From Amaurobius ferox (taxonomy: Eukaryota > Arthropoda > Arachnida > Araneae > Amaurobiidae): a stretch of 64,000 nucleotides of DNA. Shown piece by piece: positions 12,347 through 24,270 of this stretch. Location: assembly GCA_951213105.1 (NCBI GenBank), contig OX578136.1, positions 153,243,178 to 153,307,177 of the forward strand. The letters are read 5' to 3'. The translations under genes were made by a program, and so were the position numbers. The notes beneath the pieces are model-generated. The model was not told the DNA's origin and did not search any database. It saw nothing but the letters and a program-made list of their open reading frames with translations. Each line of letters begins with the position of its first letter. Within the stretch, counting starts at the first letter, position 1.

Positions 12347-12549
12347 TCGCCGTTTGCGAGCGCCGATTACGCGCTGAGAAATGCATTCTTTAGACGAAAG
12401 AACGGGAAAACTTCGATTTCAAAATTTGTGACTTCGTTTCTCATTTCGTAATATTTTCGGAAAATTCGTGATCTATTTCCGATTTTTCTACTTTTGTAAC
12501 TTGTAGATATAAATACAAAAATACAACAGTGTCAATCGCGATCCATTCC

Positions 12550-12900
12550 TACACCGCGGTAGCAGAAAACTGCACGGCGGAAAACAACTGAAAGTCAATA
12601 TTCGCATTCGCGTGATTTCTGCCTAGAAAGGGGAAAAATAAGGGCAGCTGAATGAAAACCGGGAGATTGAGCGACTTACCCGGGAGATATAGCGAAAAAC
12701 CAGGAGTCTCCCGGTAAAATCGGGAGAGTTTGCAGCTATGCATACAGGTGTCTCTTGTGAATCAGGTATGTAATTTTTACAATAATATAACGCTATGAGA
12801 AATAGATTTTAATAAATTTATAGTGCAACAGATTATTCTAGAGACTAAAGAATGCTATTTAAACTTCCTCTTACTTGAATGCTGATTGCTATACTGGAAG
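12550..12900. repeat. 'cgggaga' motif cluster followed by flank module M2
   Basis: 12640-12735 contains three or four 'cgggaga(t/g)' motifs, including the near-palindrome aggagtctcccgg. From 12738, module M2 repeats M1 (8040-8262), interrupted by the SINE at 12901-13285 and resuming at 13301-13340. No gene is supported. Confidence 0.6.
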
Positions 12901-13285
12901 TTGTTGTTTAGACCCAGACCGTCCGCCCTACCAGAAAGGTGTAAGGTAACTGTTTGGACGGCCGGAAAGTGCCACCCAATTTAGACCGGAACCCAGTGCG
13001 GGAGGCATCCACAGGGACCGTATACTCCTTCTCCTACCACCAACCTCTCGGAAGGACTTACGGACCCGCATGTTTAACGTGATCATACTCCGCATGAACA
13101 AGGCGGCAGTTGTGGCAGGGTGTAAATCCAGCGCGCAAATCACCGGGCTACGGCGCCCGAAATGTGCCAACAGTACGCGGTGTTCCCAGGTGGTCACCCA
13201 CCCAAGTACTAATCGCGCCCGATGCTGCCTGACTTCGGTGATCTAACGAGAACCGGTGTTTTCAGCACGGTACGGCCGTTGACGC
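12901..13285 (-). mobile_element. 5S rRNA-headed SINE, copy 2
   Basis: Flanked by a 15-bp duplication TTGCTATACTGGA(A/T)G (12886-12900 and 13286-13300). The 5S-like head occupies 13283 down to about 13164 and is closer to 5S rRNA than copy 1 in the C-box part (GGGTGGGTGACCACCTGGGA). The body and (CAA)-type tail match copy 1. It is inserted into flank module M2, so it postdates the duplication that produced M1/M2. Confidence 0.9.
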
Positions 13286-13577
13286 TTGCTATACTGGATG
13301 TATAATAATTTTTTTCCTTAATTAATCCACTTGACTGACAGTTTTAGAAAATGTCTACTTCAGTTATCCACAGCTGAGGAGCTCAAATGAGAGCGAAACA
13401 GGTCCTATATCTCTGTTAAGAGCATTAGTGGACTGGAATGATACACTTTTCTAGTTTCAGATGCTCTACTAATGCTGTTAACAATTGTCTACAGGAGCTC
13501 TTTTTGGGAGCAAAACCGGTCCTGTGGTACTGTATAGTGTATATAGATGTATGCTTGTACAGATGTATCACATATTA

Positions 13578-13690
13578 CATACAAGTGTGTCTTGTGAAAC
13601 AGGTATGTAATTTTTACAATAATATATCGATATCAAAACAACTTCTAATAAATTCAATTATTATATTGCAGAGGCCTTCGAAACAAATTT
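13578..13690. repeat. Flank module M3 with donor-like CAG|GTATGT and acceptor-like TTGCAG
   Basis: 'catacaagtgtgtcttgtga' precedes CAGGTATGTAATTTTTACAA (13600-13619). A near-identical arrangement occurs at 12743-12780. A TTATATTGCAG acceptor-like site ends near 13670. This may be a decayed, duplicated exon/intron border; no coding exon is convincing. 13691-13966 shows nothing further. Confidence 0.4.
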
Positions 13691-13966
13691 ATATCATCAA
13701 AGAAATTTGGATGATGTGGGAACCCCTTTCAAATGAAAGTCACTAAAGAGCTTCCCTCTGAAAGTCCTCCACCAGAATACTTTTCCCTTGGATATATAGC
13801 TAACTATATTCGTTCAGTGCAAATAGGGTTATATTAGCAGAACGTCTTTGAAAACCGTCACAGACCATCGCCAAGTGTGCCAACCTTGATATTGGATATA
13901 ATTTAGGTTGGCGGTTGAGTGAAACGTCTGTATATATTAGTCTGTGCTAGTAACAACACAGTACTG

Positions 13967-14409
13967 CCCGCAAAAGCTTGTATCCACTCTAGCTGAAAAT
14001 CTAATGGTCCGAATTTCACAAAATTTGGTAGATAAGTCACTCGTGGGTCACCCTAGTGCTGATTAGATTTTGGAACGATTCGGAAAAATAACCTGCCTTT
14101 TTTTGCAAAATGGCCCTCAAAAATCGACAAAATCTAAAATAAAAAACTACGTATGCTGAAATATATCCATTAAATGCTTGTTTTATACGTAATTTTTAAC
14201 GAAGAAAAGAATAAGACCAACCCCATTACACTAGGACTAGCCGTTCTCGAGATATTTTCATTTTTTCGTATTTTCTCTACGCAACCTCTGAAAATGAGTT
14301 CAGTTATCAAATGAGAACGAAAATTGAATTAAAAGTGAATTAAATTTAATTAAAATAAAGAGAACGTGAATATAAGTCTGCAGGGAAAGTCATGTGCTGC
14401 CCACATCAG
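13967..14409 (-). repeat. Family A modular repeat, copy 1 (truncated)
   Basis: Read on the minus strand it begins CTGATGTGGGCAGCACATGA, continues through 'ctgcagacttatattcacgt', the tctcgagaacggctagtcct block and one ~140-bp 'gggccattttgcaaaaaaag' module. It stops before the CA tract and terminal hairpin. A second fragment of the same terminus is at 14460-14486. Confidence 0.75.
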
Positions 14410-14489
14410 ATTTTTTACTTCTGTAAAAGTAGTGAATTCATTGCGTTATATAAGAAAAGTCATGTACTGCCCACATCAGATTTTTTATT

Positions 14490-17158
14490 ACATGAGGAAA
14501 TATTAGTTCCAGGTGTAGGGAAATTCTAAATTTCTTATATACAGTGTTCCTAAGAAGAACCATTATAACATTGTAGGTAAAGGTCCATGAGTGTACATAT
14601 TAGGTCTATGCATGACAAAGTTGTCACGCCCTATTGAAAAGATATGACTGCAGTGCCCCTAGCTAGTGGATAATTTAAAAAATTAGGATAACTAGCACAG
14701 TAACACAAAACGATATAGGCTAAAAATGTTAATAACAAAGTTCTAGAGCTTTGTCTAATGTTCAAAAGTCGACATCAGAAACTGAAGAACCCGTATACAG
14801 AACACAAAATATATCTGTCAGAATGTTGTATCATCAGGGCCTCTAACACGGTGACACCTGCAATGACTGTCAAAATATTATTATCATAGTAATATTATTT
14901 CTAGAATTCATATCAAAGCATTTTCTTTGACAGAAGGTATTGTAAACAAGCTTTACACTAGATTTTTGTTGATGTATATTTTTTTTATTGCACCATTACT
15001 GATTAGGGCAGCTAATCACCAATTACCCAATTGTGTCAAATGAATTCCTTCTGTAACAGTTTTATGGTCGATCCCTATCTCTTTCTAGATAATGGCCGAG
15101 TTCATTATCCTAACTGTAGTGAAAAAACGTTGAATTGGATTTATTTTTTAAAACATACTAGTGGATTAAATTATTAATCTTAATTAAAGTGGTCGTGAAT
15201 CATAATATTTGTACATTGACTATCATGGCCGCAAAACCCAATATTACTTCTTTGCACGAGTTCCTTAACATAATCATTAAATCAAAACACTACGTATTAA
15301 ACTCCACATTTTAACCTTTGAAATAAATTATCATTTATTCAAGCCTCTATATTATTATGATTAAAATTACATGAATTTATTAACAAACGCTTAAGGAGGA
15401 GAAAAGCACCGTGTGATATCAGGTCTTTTGAATCTTATTCCAAAGATCAAAAATTGACCTAACAAACATGAAGACTGGCATACCTCTGTATTTTGGGTCT
15501 GTAACTCAGCAGGACTATCGCATTTGCCGATTTTTTTCTATAACAGTATCACTACTCAAATGAATAACAACGCTCTCTGAATAACAGTGCTTAAAATCAT
15601 GATTCTCTCTCTTCAACTGTTAAATAATCATTATTTCATATTCGTTGACTTTCCTCCTCGGCGCCGCATCATTGTGCTTGGGAATCAGATACGCCCTCCT
15701 TGCTCTCATTGGAGCTCTTTAGTGCGAAGCCGTATTGTTGCGTGGATTTTCACCACAGGTCCGTTCAGAACGCAAAAAATCATTATTATCGATAGGAGAG
15801 ATCTTCAACATTGGCCGTGTCGATTAAAAATACAGATAAACAAACAATAATACATTAGAAATTATGAATGGGAAATGAGGACAGCGGACATGATATAAAA
15901 CAATAACAGAATTTATTCACACACGAAAATAACAATGAAAGATATTCTATTAACATCCTAACATAGACATGATTAACCCCAGACAGCATCTCTGTACAAA
16001 AATATAGATCCCGTTATAACTAACAATTTTCAATAATGAATTTCAAAAATTTTCCATTTAAAAGATTATAGTCTCTCTGTGGTCAGACTGCATTAAAATT
16101 TGGAATTAACTCGCATCTAAACATGTCCTGCCGTTAAAAATTGCTAATTTGATACAAAATAAACAATTCATCTGAATATGGAGCTATTACTCTATAATTG
16201 TCTAGAGAGAGAGGGATATCATTTCGTGCCAACCATAAAGTATGTAAAAGTACATGCACGGCATACCTTCAGCAACTCGCCGGACATAACATCAGCGTAT
16301 AGGAAGGCGTCGGAGTCCCATCATGGGATCCGTAGAGTTCGTCTCGGACTCGGGGAAAAAACCAGTCCCACAAAATCAGGACCTCACTGCTCGAAATCAG
16401 AAAATCAAGTCTATCTCTAAAACTCTTTCTCTCTCGCACACTGAAAATTAACACCTCCTACAAGGCTACGCCCCTGATTTCCATTGGTTTGAAACCGAAG
16501 CCCTTACATTTTCCTATAGGTCGGCGTATAGTTACAAGTCAGCTATTGGGTGCTGCATGACAGAGGGTTGGTGAGCACCCAAGAATTAATGGGTGCCATC
16601 CGGGCCAAAATTCCCATGAACCCGGGCGCACGTGTGGCCGGAAACGGTCAAGGGTCAACTCTCCCCAAAAGCGCCCTGCTGTGAGCCCCTCTGCAACTGA
16701 GTCTTCTCTGTCCATTTTTCGCAGAAGTATTGCTTGTTCATCCTTTTGCAGGTGTTGACCAAGTGGAATGTATATGTATTGTAGAAGTAGCACAGGGACC
16801 ATCTTTAGAGGTTGCACTCCCTCCACAATTCACAATGTTCCATATTTGCCATGGAACACGTATCTTTGCATTATTGGCACTTTCAGTTTCCAATGAAGCT
16901 AGGTTTAAGTTTTGGCTCTAGAATATTTTGCTCGAATGAAATTTGTGTGACGTGTATTTATTGGGGTCATGACTTTTCGGGCCAAGACTGTTATAAAACG
17001 ACGACTCAAAGTCTGCGTTTTATTTCAATGTAAACACTAAAACTGCCTATGATGCCTCCTGGTCTCACAACAGTATTGAATTTATATAATTAATATTTCA
17101 ACACCAAACTGCTAAGACCTATTTGGAGTAAAAATATAACACAACTATATAAAAAAAT
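14490..17158. other. Unassigned 2.7-kb segment between inverted family A copies
   Basis: It lies between a minus-oriented (13967-14409) and a plus-oriented (17159-17903) family A copy. Two GC-richer islands stand out, about 15640-15760 and 16250-16860. Short frames there (60-95 codons) share no recognisable motif and have no promoter or poly(A) context. Either this is host unique sequence, or the segment plus its inverted flanks form one foldback element. I cannot decide by reading. Confidence 0.4.
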
Positions 17159-17903
17159 CTGATGTGGGCAGCACATGACTTTCCCTGCAGACTTATATCC
17201 ACGTTCTCTTTATTTAAATTAAATTAATTCACTTTTAATTCAATTTACGTTCTCAGTTGATAACTAGACTTCTTTTCAAAGATGGTTTAGAGAAAATACA
17301 AAAAACTAAAATATCTCGAGAACGGCTAGACCTAGGTGTAATATGATTGGTCTTATTCTTTTATTCGTTAAAAATTACGTATGAAACAAGCATTTAATGG
17401 ATGTATTTGAGCATACGTAGTTTTTTATTTTAGATTTTGACGATTTTGCGGGCCATTTTTCCAAAAAAGGCAGGTTATTTTTTTCGAAACGTACTAAAAT
17501 CTAATCAGCACCAGAGTGATCCACAAGTGACTTATCCACCGAATTTTGTGAAATTCGGTCCATTAGTTTATCAGATAGAGTGGATACAAGCTTTTGTGGG
17601 CCATTTAGCAAAAAAAAAGGCGGGTTCTTTTATCCCGATTTGTACCCAAAACTAATCAGCACCAGATTCGCCCACAAGTGACTTACCTACAAAATGTTAT
17701 GAAATTCGGTCCATTAGTTTATTAGTTACAGTGGATACAATATCTGCACAGACAGACACACACACACACAGACGTCACGCTAAAAATAGTTTTTTCGTAT
17801 TCTAGAGGTCTCAAAACGTGTAGATCCATCGAAAACTCGAGTTGCGATTTTCTGCATGATTCCAATACTTCCCCTATACATTACCATGTATTGCAGGAAA
17901 AGT
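17159..17903 (+). repeat. Family A modular repeat, copy 2 (full-length)
   Basis: Order: CTGATGTGGGCAGCACATGA terminus; AT-rich segment; 'gagaacggctagacc' block; two ~140-bp modules (fcatttt..caaaaaaggc...cggtccattagtt type); a CA tract; GACGTCACGCTAAAAATAG; 'cgaaaactcgagttgcgatt'; and a terminal hairpin CTTCCCCTATACATTACCATG...GGAAAAG (about 17868-17903). Confidence 0.8.
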
Positions 17904-18490
17904 AATAATAATACAAAGTTATAATAATATAAAATAATAATACTAATTAATAATACAAAATTATATAAACTTTCCACTTTTCTTGTTTCGTCGTAAACAT
18001 TAAAAACTGCATAAGGCGCCTCCTGGTCCCACACCCACTTTTTAAACTATCTGATAGAATCGCTGGAATTAGTTTCATTTCATCGGGAATTGTTACTTTA
18101 TCATAGATGGACCAGACGTGTACACTCAATGAAAAAATCATTTTACAAAATTATTCAGGTGTTTAAGAATTAACTTTCCTATGAATCCTGTGTACGAGAA
18201 ATGGCAAAGATAGATGAAACTGTAAAAAATCTTATGTCTACAGCACAATCTACATTCATTTGTTCCTTATTTCTTCGATAATGGATTAAATTGAGTTTAA
18301 TTGCATTTGTTCCTTATTTCTTCGATAATGGATTATGGAAATTGAGTTTAATTGCAAAAAAAAAAAAAAAACTCATGGAACGGAGGATTGAAAATTATAT
18401 TAAATTTGCACACTTAATGAAATTCGGCGATCTGGCGCAAAGGCGATGTGAAAAACAAGCATTTAAGTACATTGGCCACCATTTTTACTT
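17904..18490. other. AT-rich stretch with a ~50-bp local duplication
   Basis: 'ttgttccttatttcttcgat' occurs at about 18259 and 18307, giving a short tandem duplication followed by an A-run. Nothing else is recognised. Confidence 0.5.
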
Positions 18491-19263
18491 TACTTATGTG
18501 CATAGTGTAATGTATAAGGAAAGTATTTTGACGGGATCGAAAAGCCGAATTTCAGTTTTCGACGGGAGAGTACGTTTCAGGTATACCTGCACACGAATCG
18601 AACGTTTTTGAGGTGATGTCGCTGTGTGTGTGTGTGTGTTAATGTATGTATCCTTGAGTCTGTGGAACTAGTATCTCATAAATGAATAGACCGTTTCGAA
18701 CAATTTTGGTACAAAAATTACAATCAGCAAATATTGAAAGCCTATTAATTTTCAATGGAATCGAATGTTCGGAAGTTCTCCAAATTTTCGAATGAAATTT
18801 TGAAAAAAATTAAGTAAATAAAATTTTTTATACAATCTTTCCTTAGAAAACGAGTGACAAAGACTTTAGAATACTAACATGAATATTTTTGAGATATTAC
18901 ACTATTTCAAATAAATTTTGTCAAAAAAATGACATACAATTAAAGAATTATTAACTATTGTGATATAGGTTCACTTTTCATATGTAATAGTATGCGATAA
19001 TTTTGTTAGCATCATTTTCTTGAATCTAGTTTGTTCCATTCACGACTAAAGATGCTTTGGGTAAATGGTTCTGTTTTTAACGCTTAACTATTCGCCAACT
19101 GTCACTTATACATAAAAAATGCTCATCTCTCTGTTTGTATTTAACATTTGGCGATAAATTTGACAAAATTTCCTACTAATTTAGCACAATATCGCTAATT
19201 TAGCGATATTTTGCCTCAGATTGACGAAAATATTATTAAAATTGCGAAAATGACACTAAGTTA
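18490..19263 (-). repeat. Family B repeat, copy 2
   Basis: Reverse orientation of copy 1: it opens with half of the hairpin (gtaatgtataaggaaag), then gttttcgacgggagagtacg, a TG tract (18622-18640), the AT-rich core, and gcgaaaa / cgctaattt modules near 19190-19260. Confidence 0.7.
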
Positions 19264-20130
19264 ATAACAAGAAAGATCAATCACGCATAAGGCATTGATT
19301 ATGAAACACTTTACAACTGAAATATAATTTTTAAATATTTATAAATGCGATACATTCAAAGGTGATATTTTTTTAATTATCACAGAACTGCAATAATTTT
19401 TTTACTTGAAAACTATTTTTTTTTCAAATGGCCAGGCACTTTGACCTTCGTCATTCACTTTTATTACATCGGCCAGAGTGTGAACCATTTAGCCGTCCAT
19501 TGACGTTGCCTCAGGCGCACCAGAGGGGGGCGGATCTCATTGCGCCTTCAACACAAACATCCATGCCTTACGTGGGGCTCGAATCCACAACGTGGCGGTC
19601 GAGCGATTGCTACGGAAACGCTTGCCTTGACCACTCGACAACCACGTCGGCTTACTTGAAAACTTAAAACTTCATGGAAAAAAATTGACTTTATTCAAAT
19701 GACGTCATGTACTTTACGTCAACATCATACACGTCATTCATACATAGACTCCATTCATACTCCAGACTCCAGAGCTTGAAAAGTATTCAGCAATTCTTAT
19801 ACAACTCCTCATACAACTCATTTTACAATTAATTGTTTACATTCTGCATCCATTAAAATCAGGCTTCGTTGCAGAAATAATCAAAGTTTGATGATCATTT
19901 AAACTCAAAAATATTGTAATTGCGTTGGCGCAGAATATAGATGCACTGAAAATACGCAAAAATAAAGCGGTTTCAGGACGGATGCAACAATAAATATAAA
20001 TTTAAAGAACTTTAAAAATCACCATTTTTATTCTGGGAAAAAAAGATGGATGCCATATTTTATTTTGAAGTGGGTCACGGGATCTCTTCATATAACATGG
20101 GTGCAATTATTATTTTAACTTTTATTTAAA
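19264..20130. repeat. Family C dispersed repeat, copy 1
   Basis: Inverted relative of 32490-33380. Matching landmarks are 'cattgattatgaaacacttt', 'gcgatacattcaaaggt', 'ttgatgatcattt', 'cgttggcgc' and 'gaagtgggtcacgggatct'. A SINE (19415-19651) is inserted in this copy only. Class unknown. Confidence 0.7.
19415..19651 (-). mobile_element. tRNA-Ser-derived SINE, copy 1
   Basis: Flanked by a perfect 13-bp duplication TTACTTGAAAACT (19402-19414 and 19652-19664). The minus-strand head begins GCCGACGTGGTTGTCGAGTG, matching the tRNA-Ser A-box region. It has a long variable arm and the B-box (GGATTCGAGCCCCAC), followed by a body (gcgcctgaggcaacg) and a poly(A) tail (T-run at 19416-19424 on +). The second copy is at 31607-31844. 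A frame of 79 codons across it is not a gene. Confidence 0.9.
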
Positions 20131-20135
20131 AAACT

Positions 20136-20755
20136 ATCGAATTTTTTCAGGGCATTTTGCAAAAAAGGCAGGTTCTTTTATCCCGAATCCTACAAAAATC
20201 GAATCAGCACCAGGGTCAACCACAAGGGACTTACCTACCAAATTTCTTGAAATTCGGTAAATTAGTTTTTCAGTTACAGTGGATAAAACATCTGCACAGA
20301 CAGACATACAGACAACACACAGACACACACACAGACGTCACATGAAAAATACTGTTTTCGTGTTCTAGAGGTCTCAAAACATGTAGATCTGTCGAAAACT
20401 CGACTTGCGATTTTCGGCATGATTCCGATTCTTTCAACATACATTACCATATATTGGAGAAAAAGTAAAAATCTGATGTGGGCAGCACATGACATTCTCT
20501 GCAGACTTATATTCACGTTCTTTTTATTTTATTTCAATTTTATTCACTTTTAATTCAATTTTCGTCCTCATTTGTTAACTGTACTTGTTTTCAAAGGCAG
20601 CGTAGCGAACATACAAAAAAACTGAAGAATGGCTAGTCAATGGCTATCTCAAGAATGGCTAGTCCGAGTGCAATGGTGTTGATTTTATTCTTTTATCGTT
20701 AAAAATGACGTATAAAACAAGCATTTAATGGATATATTTGAGCATACGTAGTTTT
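20136..20755 (+). repeat. Family A, copies 3a and 3b (tandem, 3b truncated)
   Basis: 3a (20136-20469) is 5'-truncated: one module, the CA tract, GACGTCACATGAAAAATAC and a decayed hairpin (about 20435-20469). 3b starts with CTGATGTGGGCAGCACATGA at 20473 and is cut off in its 'catacgtagtttt' segment by the oppositely oriented copy 4. Confidence 0.75.
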
Positions 20756-20757
20756 TA

Positions 20758-21542
20758 CTTTCCCTGAAGTACATTGTAATGTATAGGGAAAGTATTGGAA
20801 TCATGTCGAAAATCACAACTCGAGTTTTCGACGGATCTACACGTTTCGAAACCTCTAGAATACGAAAAAACTATTTTTAGCGTGACGTCTCTATGTCTGT
20901 CTGTGCAAGTATGTATCCACTCTAACTCAAAAACTAATAGACCAAATTTTATAAAATTTGGTAGGTAAGTCACTTGGATATGTCCCTGGTGCTGATTAGT
21001 TTTTAGTACAATTCTTGAAAAAAGAACCCGCCTTTTTTTGCGAAAAGACCCGTAAAAATTTCATTTATCCGCTCTAGCTAAAATACTAATTTACCAAATT
21101 TCACAAAATTTGGTAGATAAGTTACTTGTGGGATACTGGTGCTGATTAGATTCTGGTACGATTCGAAAAATAAGAACCTGCCTTTTTTTACAAAATGGCC
21201 AGCAAAAATTGCTAAAATCAAAAAAGAAAAAAGAAGAAGACTACGTATGCTGAAATGTATCAATTAAATTATTGTTTTATACGCAATTTTTGACAAGGAA
21301 AATAATATAACACACTCCATTATACTTTAGGACTAACCGTTCTCAAGGTAATTGAGATTTCTTGCATTTTTGTTAAACCGCTATCGGGAAAATGTCCAAT
21401 TACCAAAGAAAAACAAAAATTGAATTAAAAATACAAATTTAGTGTTATTTGGTGTAATTAAACTCAATCTAATGACTTATTGAAGAGATAAAGTAAATAT
21501 GAATTTAAGTCTGCAGGGAAAGTCAAGTACTGCTCACATCAG
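20758..21542 (-). repeat. Family A, copy 4 (full-length)
   Basis: The minus-strand hairpin end is first on the + strand (CTTTCCCTGAAGTACATTGT... at 20758), then 'aactcgagttttcgacggat', two modules, the core and the terminus (gtactgctcacatcag) at about 21542. It sits inside copy 3b. Confidence 0.8.
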
Positions 21543-21549
21543 ATTTTTA

Positions 21550-22265
21550 CTTTCCCTGCAACACATGGTAATGTGTAGGAAAAGTATTGGAAGAATCATG
21601 TCGAAAATCGCAACTCGAGTTTTCGACGGATCTACATGTTTCGAGACCTCTAGAATACGAAAAAACTATGTTTAGCGTGACGTCTGTGTGTGTCTGTGCA
21701 ATGTATGTATCCACTCTAACTCAAAAAATTAATGGACGGAATTTCATAAAATTTGTTAGATAAGTGACTTGGATGTGACCCTGATGCTGATAAGTTTTTG
21801 GTATGATTCGTAAAAACTGTCTTTTTTTGCGAAATGACCCTTCAAAATTTCATTTATTCGCTCTAGCTAAAATACTAATTGCCCAAATTTTACAAAATTT
21901 GGTAGATAAGTTACTTTTTAGATACTTTGGTGCTGATTAAAATTTGGTACGATTCGGAAAAGAAGAACTCGCCTTTTTTTGCGAAATGGCCCTTCAAAAA
22001 TTCCATGTATCCACTCTAGCTAAAATACTAATTGAGCAAGTTTCACAAAATTTGGTAGATAAGTTATTTGTGGGATACTCTGGTGCTGATTAGATTTTGG
22101 TACGATTCGGAAAAGAACAACCTGCCTTTTTTTACGAAATGGCCCGCTCAAATCCCCAAAATCTGAAAAAAAAAGGCTAAGTAGTGTATGCTCAAATGTA
22201 TCAATTAAATTCTTGTTTAATACGCAGTTTTTAAAGAGGAAAATAATATAACATACTCCATTATA
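21550..22265 (-). repeat. Family A, copy 5 (three internal modules, truncated)
   Basis: Hairpin ctttccctgcaacacatggt at 21550, followed by three ~145-bp modules instead of two, and a truncated core ending about 22265. Copies 4 and 5 are head to tail. Confidence 0.75.
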
Positions 22266-24270
22266 CCAGGGTTCATTCTAGGATTTCAAAAGGGCAGGGT
22301 GCTAACTTTTAAAAAGGGCACATTACATACGAAAGGGCACAACTATAAATTTTAGCTAAGGAATGCATTGCATAATGTGGCCCACATGTAAAATGTAAAA
22401 AAGATACAGATAATTTATCTATGTTAAAACGTAAATTAAAACCATATAATTAATTAATAAAACAAAATTGCGAATATACAGAAAATTTTATAATTATATA
22501 CCTTATACTTTATATTCTTTATAAATTTACTTTTCTAACTGCACAAATTGAAGATAATAGTTAGAATCCTCATAATTTAGGCTGCTGAATGAAGATCGGA
22601 AAAGTAGATAGAAATACTTATGCATCATTTTATATACAGAAACGTAAATTTTTATAATATGGGGGGGGGGGGGGTATTTATAAGGGGTTCATAAAAGAAC
22701 AATGATGGTTATTCGTAAGTTAAATCCTAATCTGTGTGGGAATGGTACTTAATAACTCTGTTTTAAGTAAATATTCATGTGTCATGCAAGTGCTAAAACA
22801 CTTCTTATTGATAGGAAGCAATAAGGAATATTAATTAAAGGGAAGGAATAAAACCCATTGTAAACAATGCCTGGACGCAAAGTAGTCAGTCACTGGCTGG
22901 TAGGTTCATAATGAGGCCAATTGTTGACAACTGAAAAATGTGCGATGTTTTTTTTTTCAACTTGTTTGATGTTATACAACATTGTGTTTAAATATTTTAT
23001 ATAATAATTAAAAAATTTACAGATATATTACTCATACTTATTTGCAGGTTTATTATATGGTAGACATAAGTCAAACAACCGATCCTTCTCTCCATACCTT
23101 GAGCTGGCGAGTATCAGTTAGGTGCAAGACACTATGTTTGTCAACAAGGAAAAATTTCCTCTACTTTCCTCTACTAGGAGATCTACTTTTGTAAAATCTA
23201 TTATTTGGCGAAGGGGGTAGAGAAAAAGTTAGGGGAAATTTAAAAGATTGGCCAAATACAAAACATACTTTTTCTGATAACACAAATTTAGAAATATATT
23301 TTTATTTTTTAATGAGTAATATTGTTAACATGCATTTATTGATAACATCTCATTTTTAATATAGAATACATTTTCAAAACTTATTTTAGATGCTTTTTCT
23401 AAATCCAAGTTTCCTGCAAGTCACTGTCAGTATCCCCATCTTTTCCATTTCTTAAAAGTTTTCAAAATTTTGATCTTTCATTTATCCATTTTCTGAATAT
23501 TTTAAACATTTATTGCCACTCATTTTTTTTAACCTTGTTTTAAATCTTGCCAAAGTTTTTTATTATAGGTATTTTTCAGTGTTTTATAATTGTTTTCCAA
23601 GTCATCTAAAAAAATTCATTTACCATGAAGCATTCAAATACTTTTGGGAGCAATTTTAAATTTATTTTTTCCCATAACACTTTACTTATTCAACATTTTT
23701 TCAGCTTTAATTTTTTGCCAAAATTACGGATTATTTCTGAATATGCCCGTTTCTTGAGTTTTTAAATTCTCTTATCTTGATCTTTTTTTTTTTCACAGCT
23801 GGTGAAGCATTTACTATTAATATTTATGCCTTTTTTATTAAGAAAGCTGGTCACTCCTTTTTCTTTAATTTATGGGATTTTACCAATGAATTCGATTTTT
23901 AAATAATCTATATTCTTGCTTCTACCTTTTGATCACTTACTCTGTAACTTTTAAATCATCGTGATCCCGATATTTAGGTCATTTTCCCCGTTATATTATC
24001 GGACATCATAAACTTGGCAACCATTTTTATTGAAAATTTCCTCAATATGTTTATTTTATAACAACTAAATTCTTTATACTTCTGAAGAAATTTGATTTTA
24101 TTTAATATTTTGACGTTTCTGAATTTAAAAAATATCAGTTTGTATCGCTAAAAACATAGGCCGTTTTATTGCTTTACTCGAATTTTCCAATCAACGGGGT
24201 GGGGCTTGAACCAACTTTCACCACGGATAAGTTGAAAATCGAGCCGATTTAACTTTGAATTTAAAAAAGT
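22266..24270. other. 2-kb AT-rich stretch without a recognisable gene
   Basis: It begins with 'cagggttcattctaggattt' and three 'agggcac' motifs, which could be one end of a hAT-type element whose other end I cannot find. A 14-G run lies at 22661-22674. From 23200 to 24200 the strand is T-rich with no long frame. It lies between family A copies 5 and 6. Confidence 0.4.

Noticed and set aside
16178..16826. Frames of 80-95 codons in the GC-richer island
   Set aside because: Frames overlap on both strands without motif, start context or splice signals; reported only as an unassigned island.
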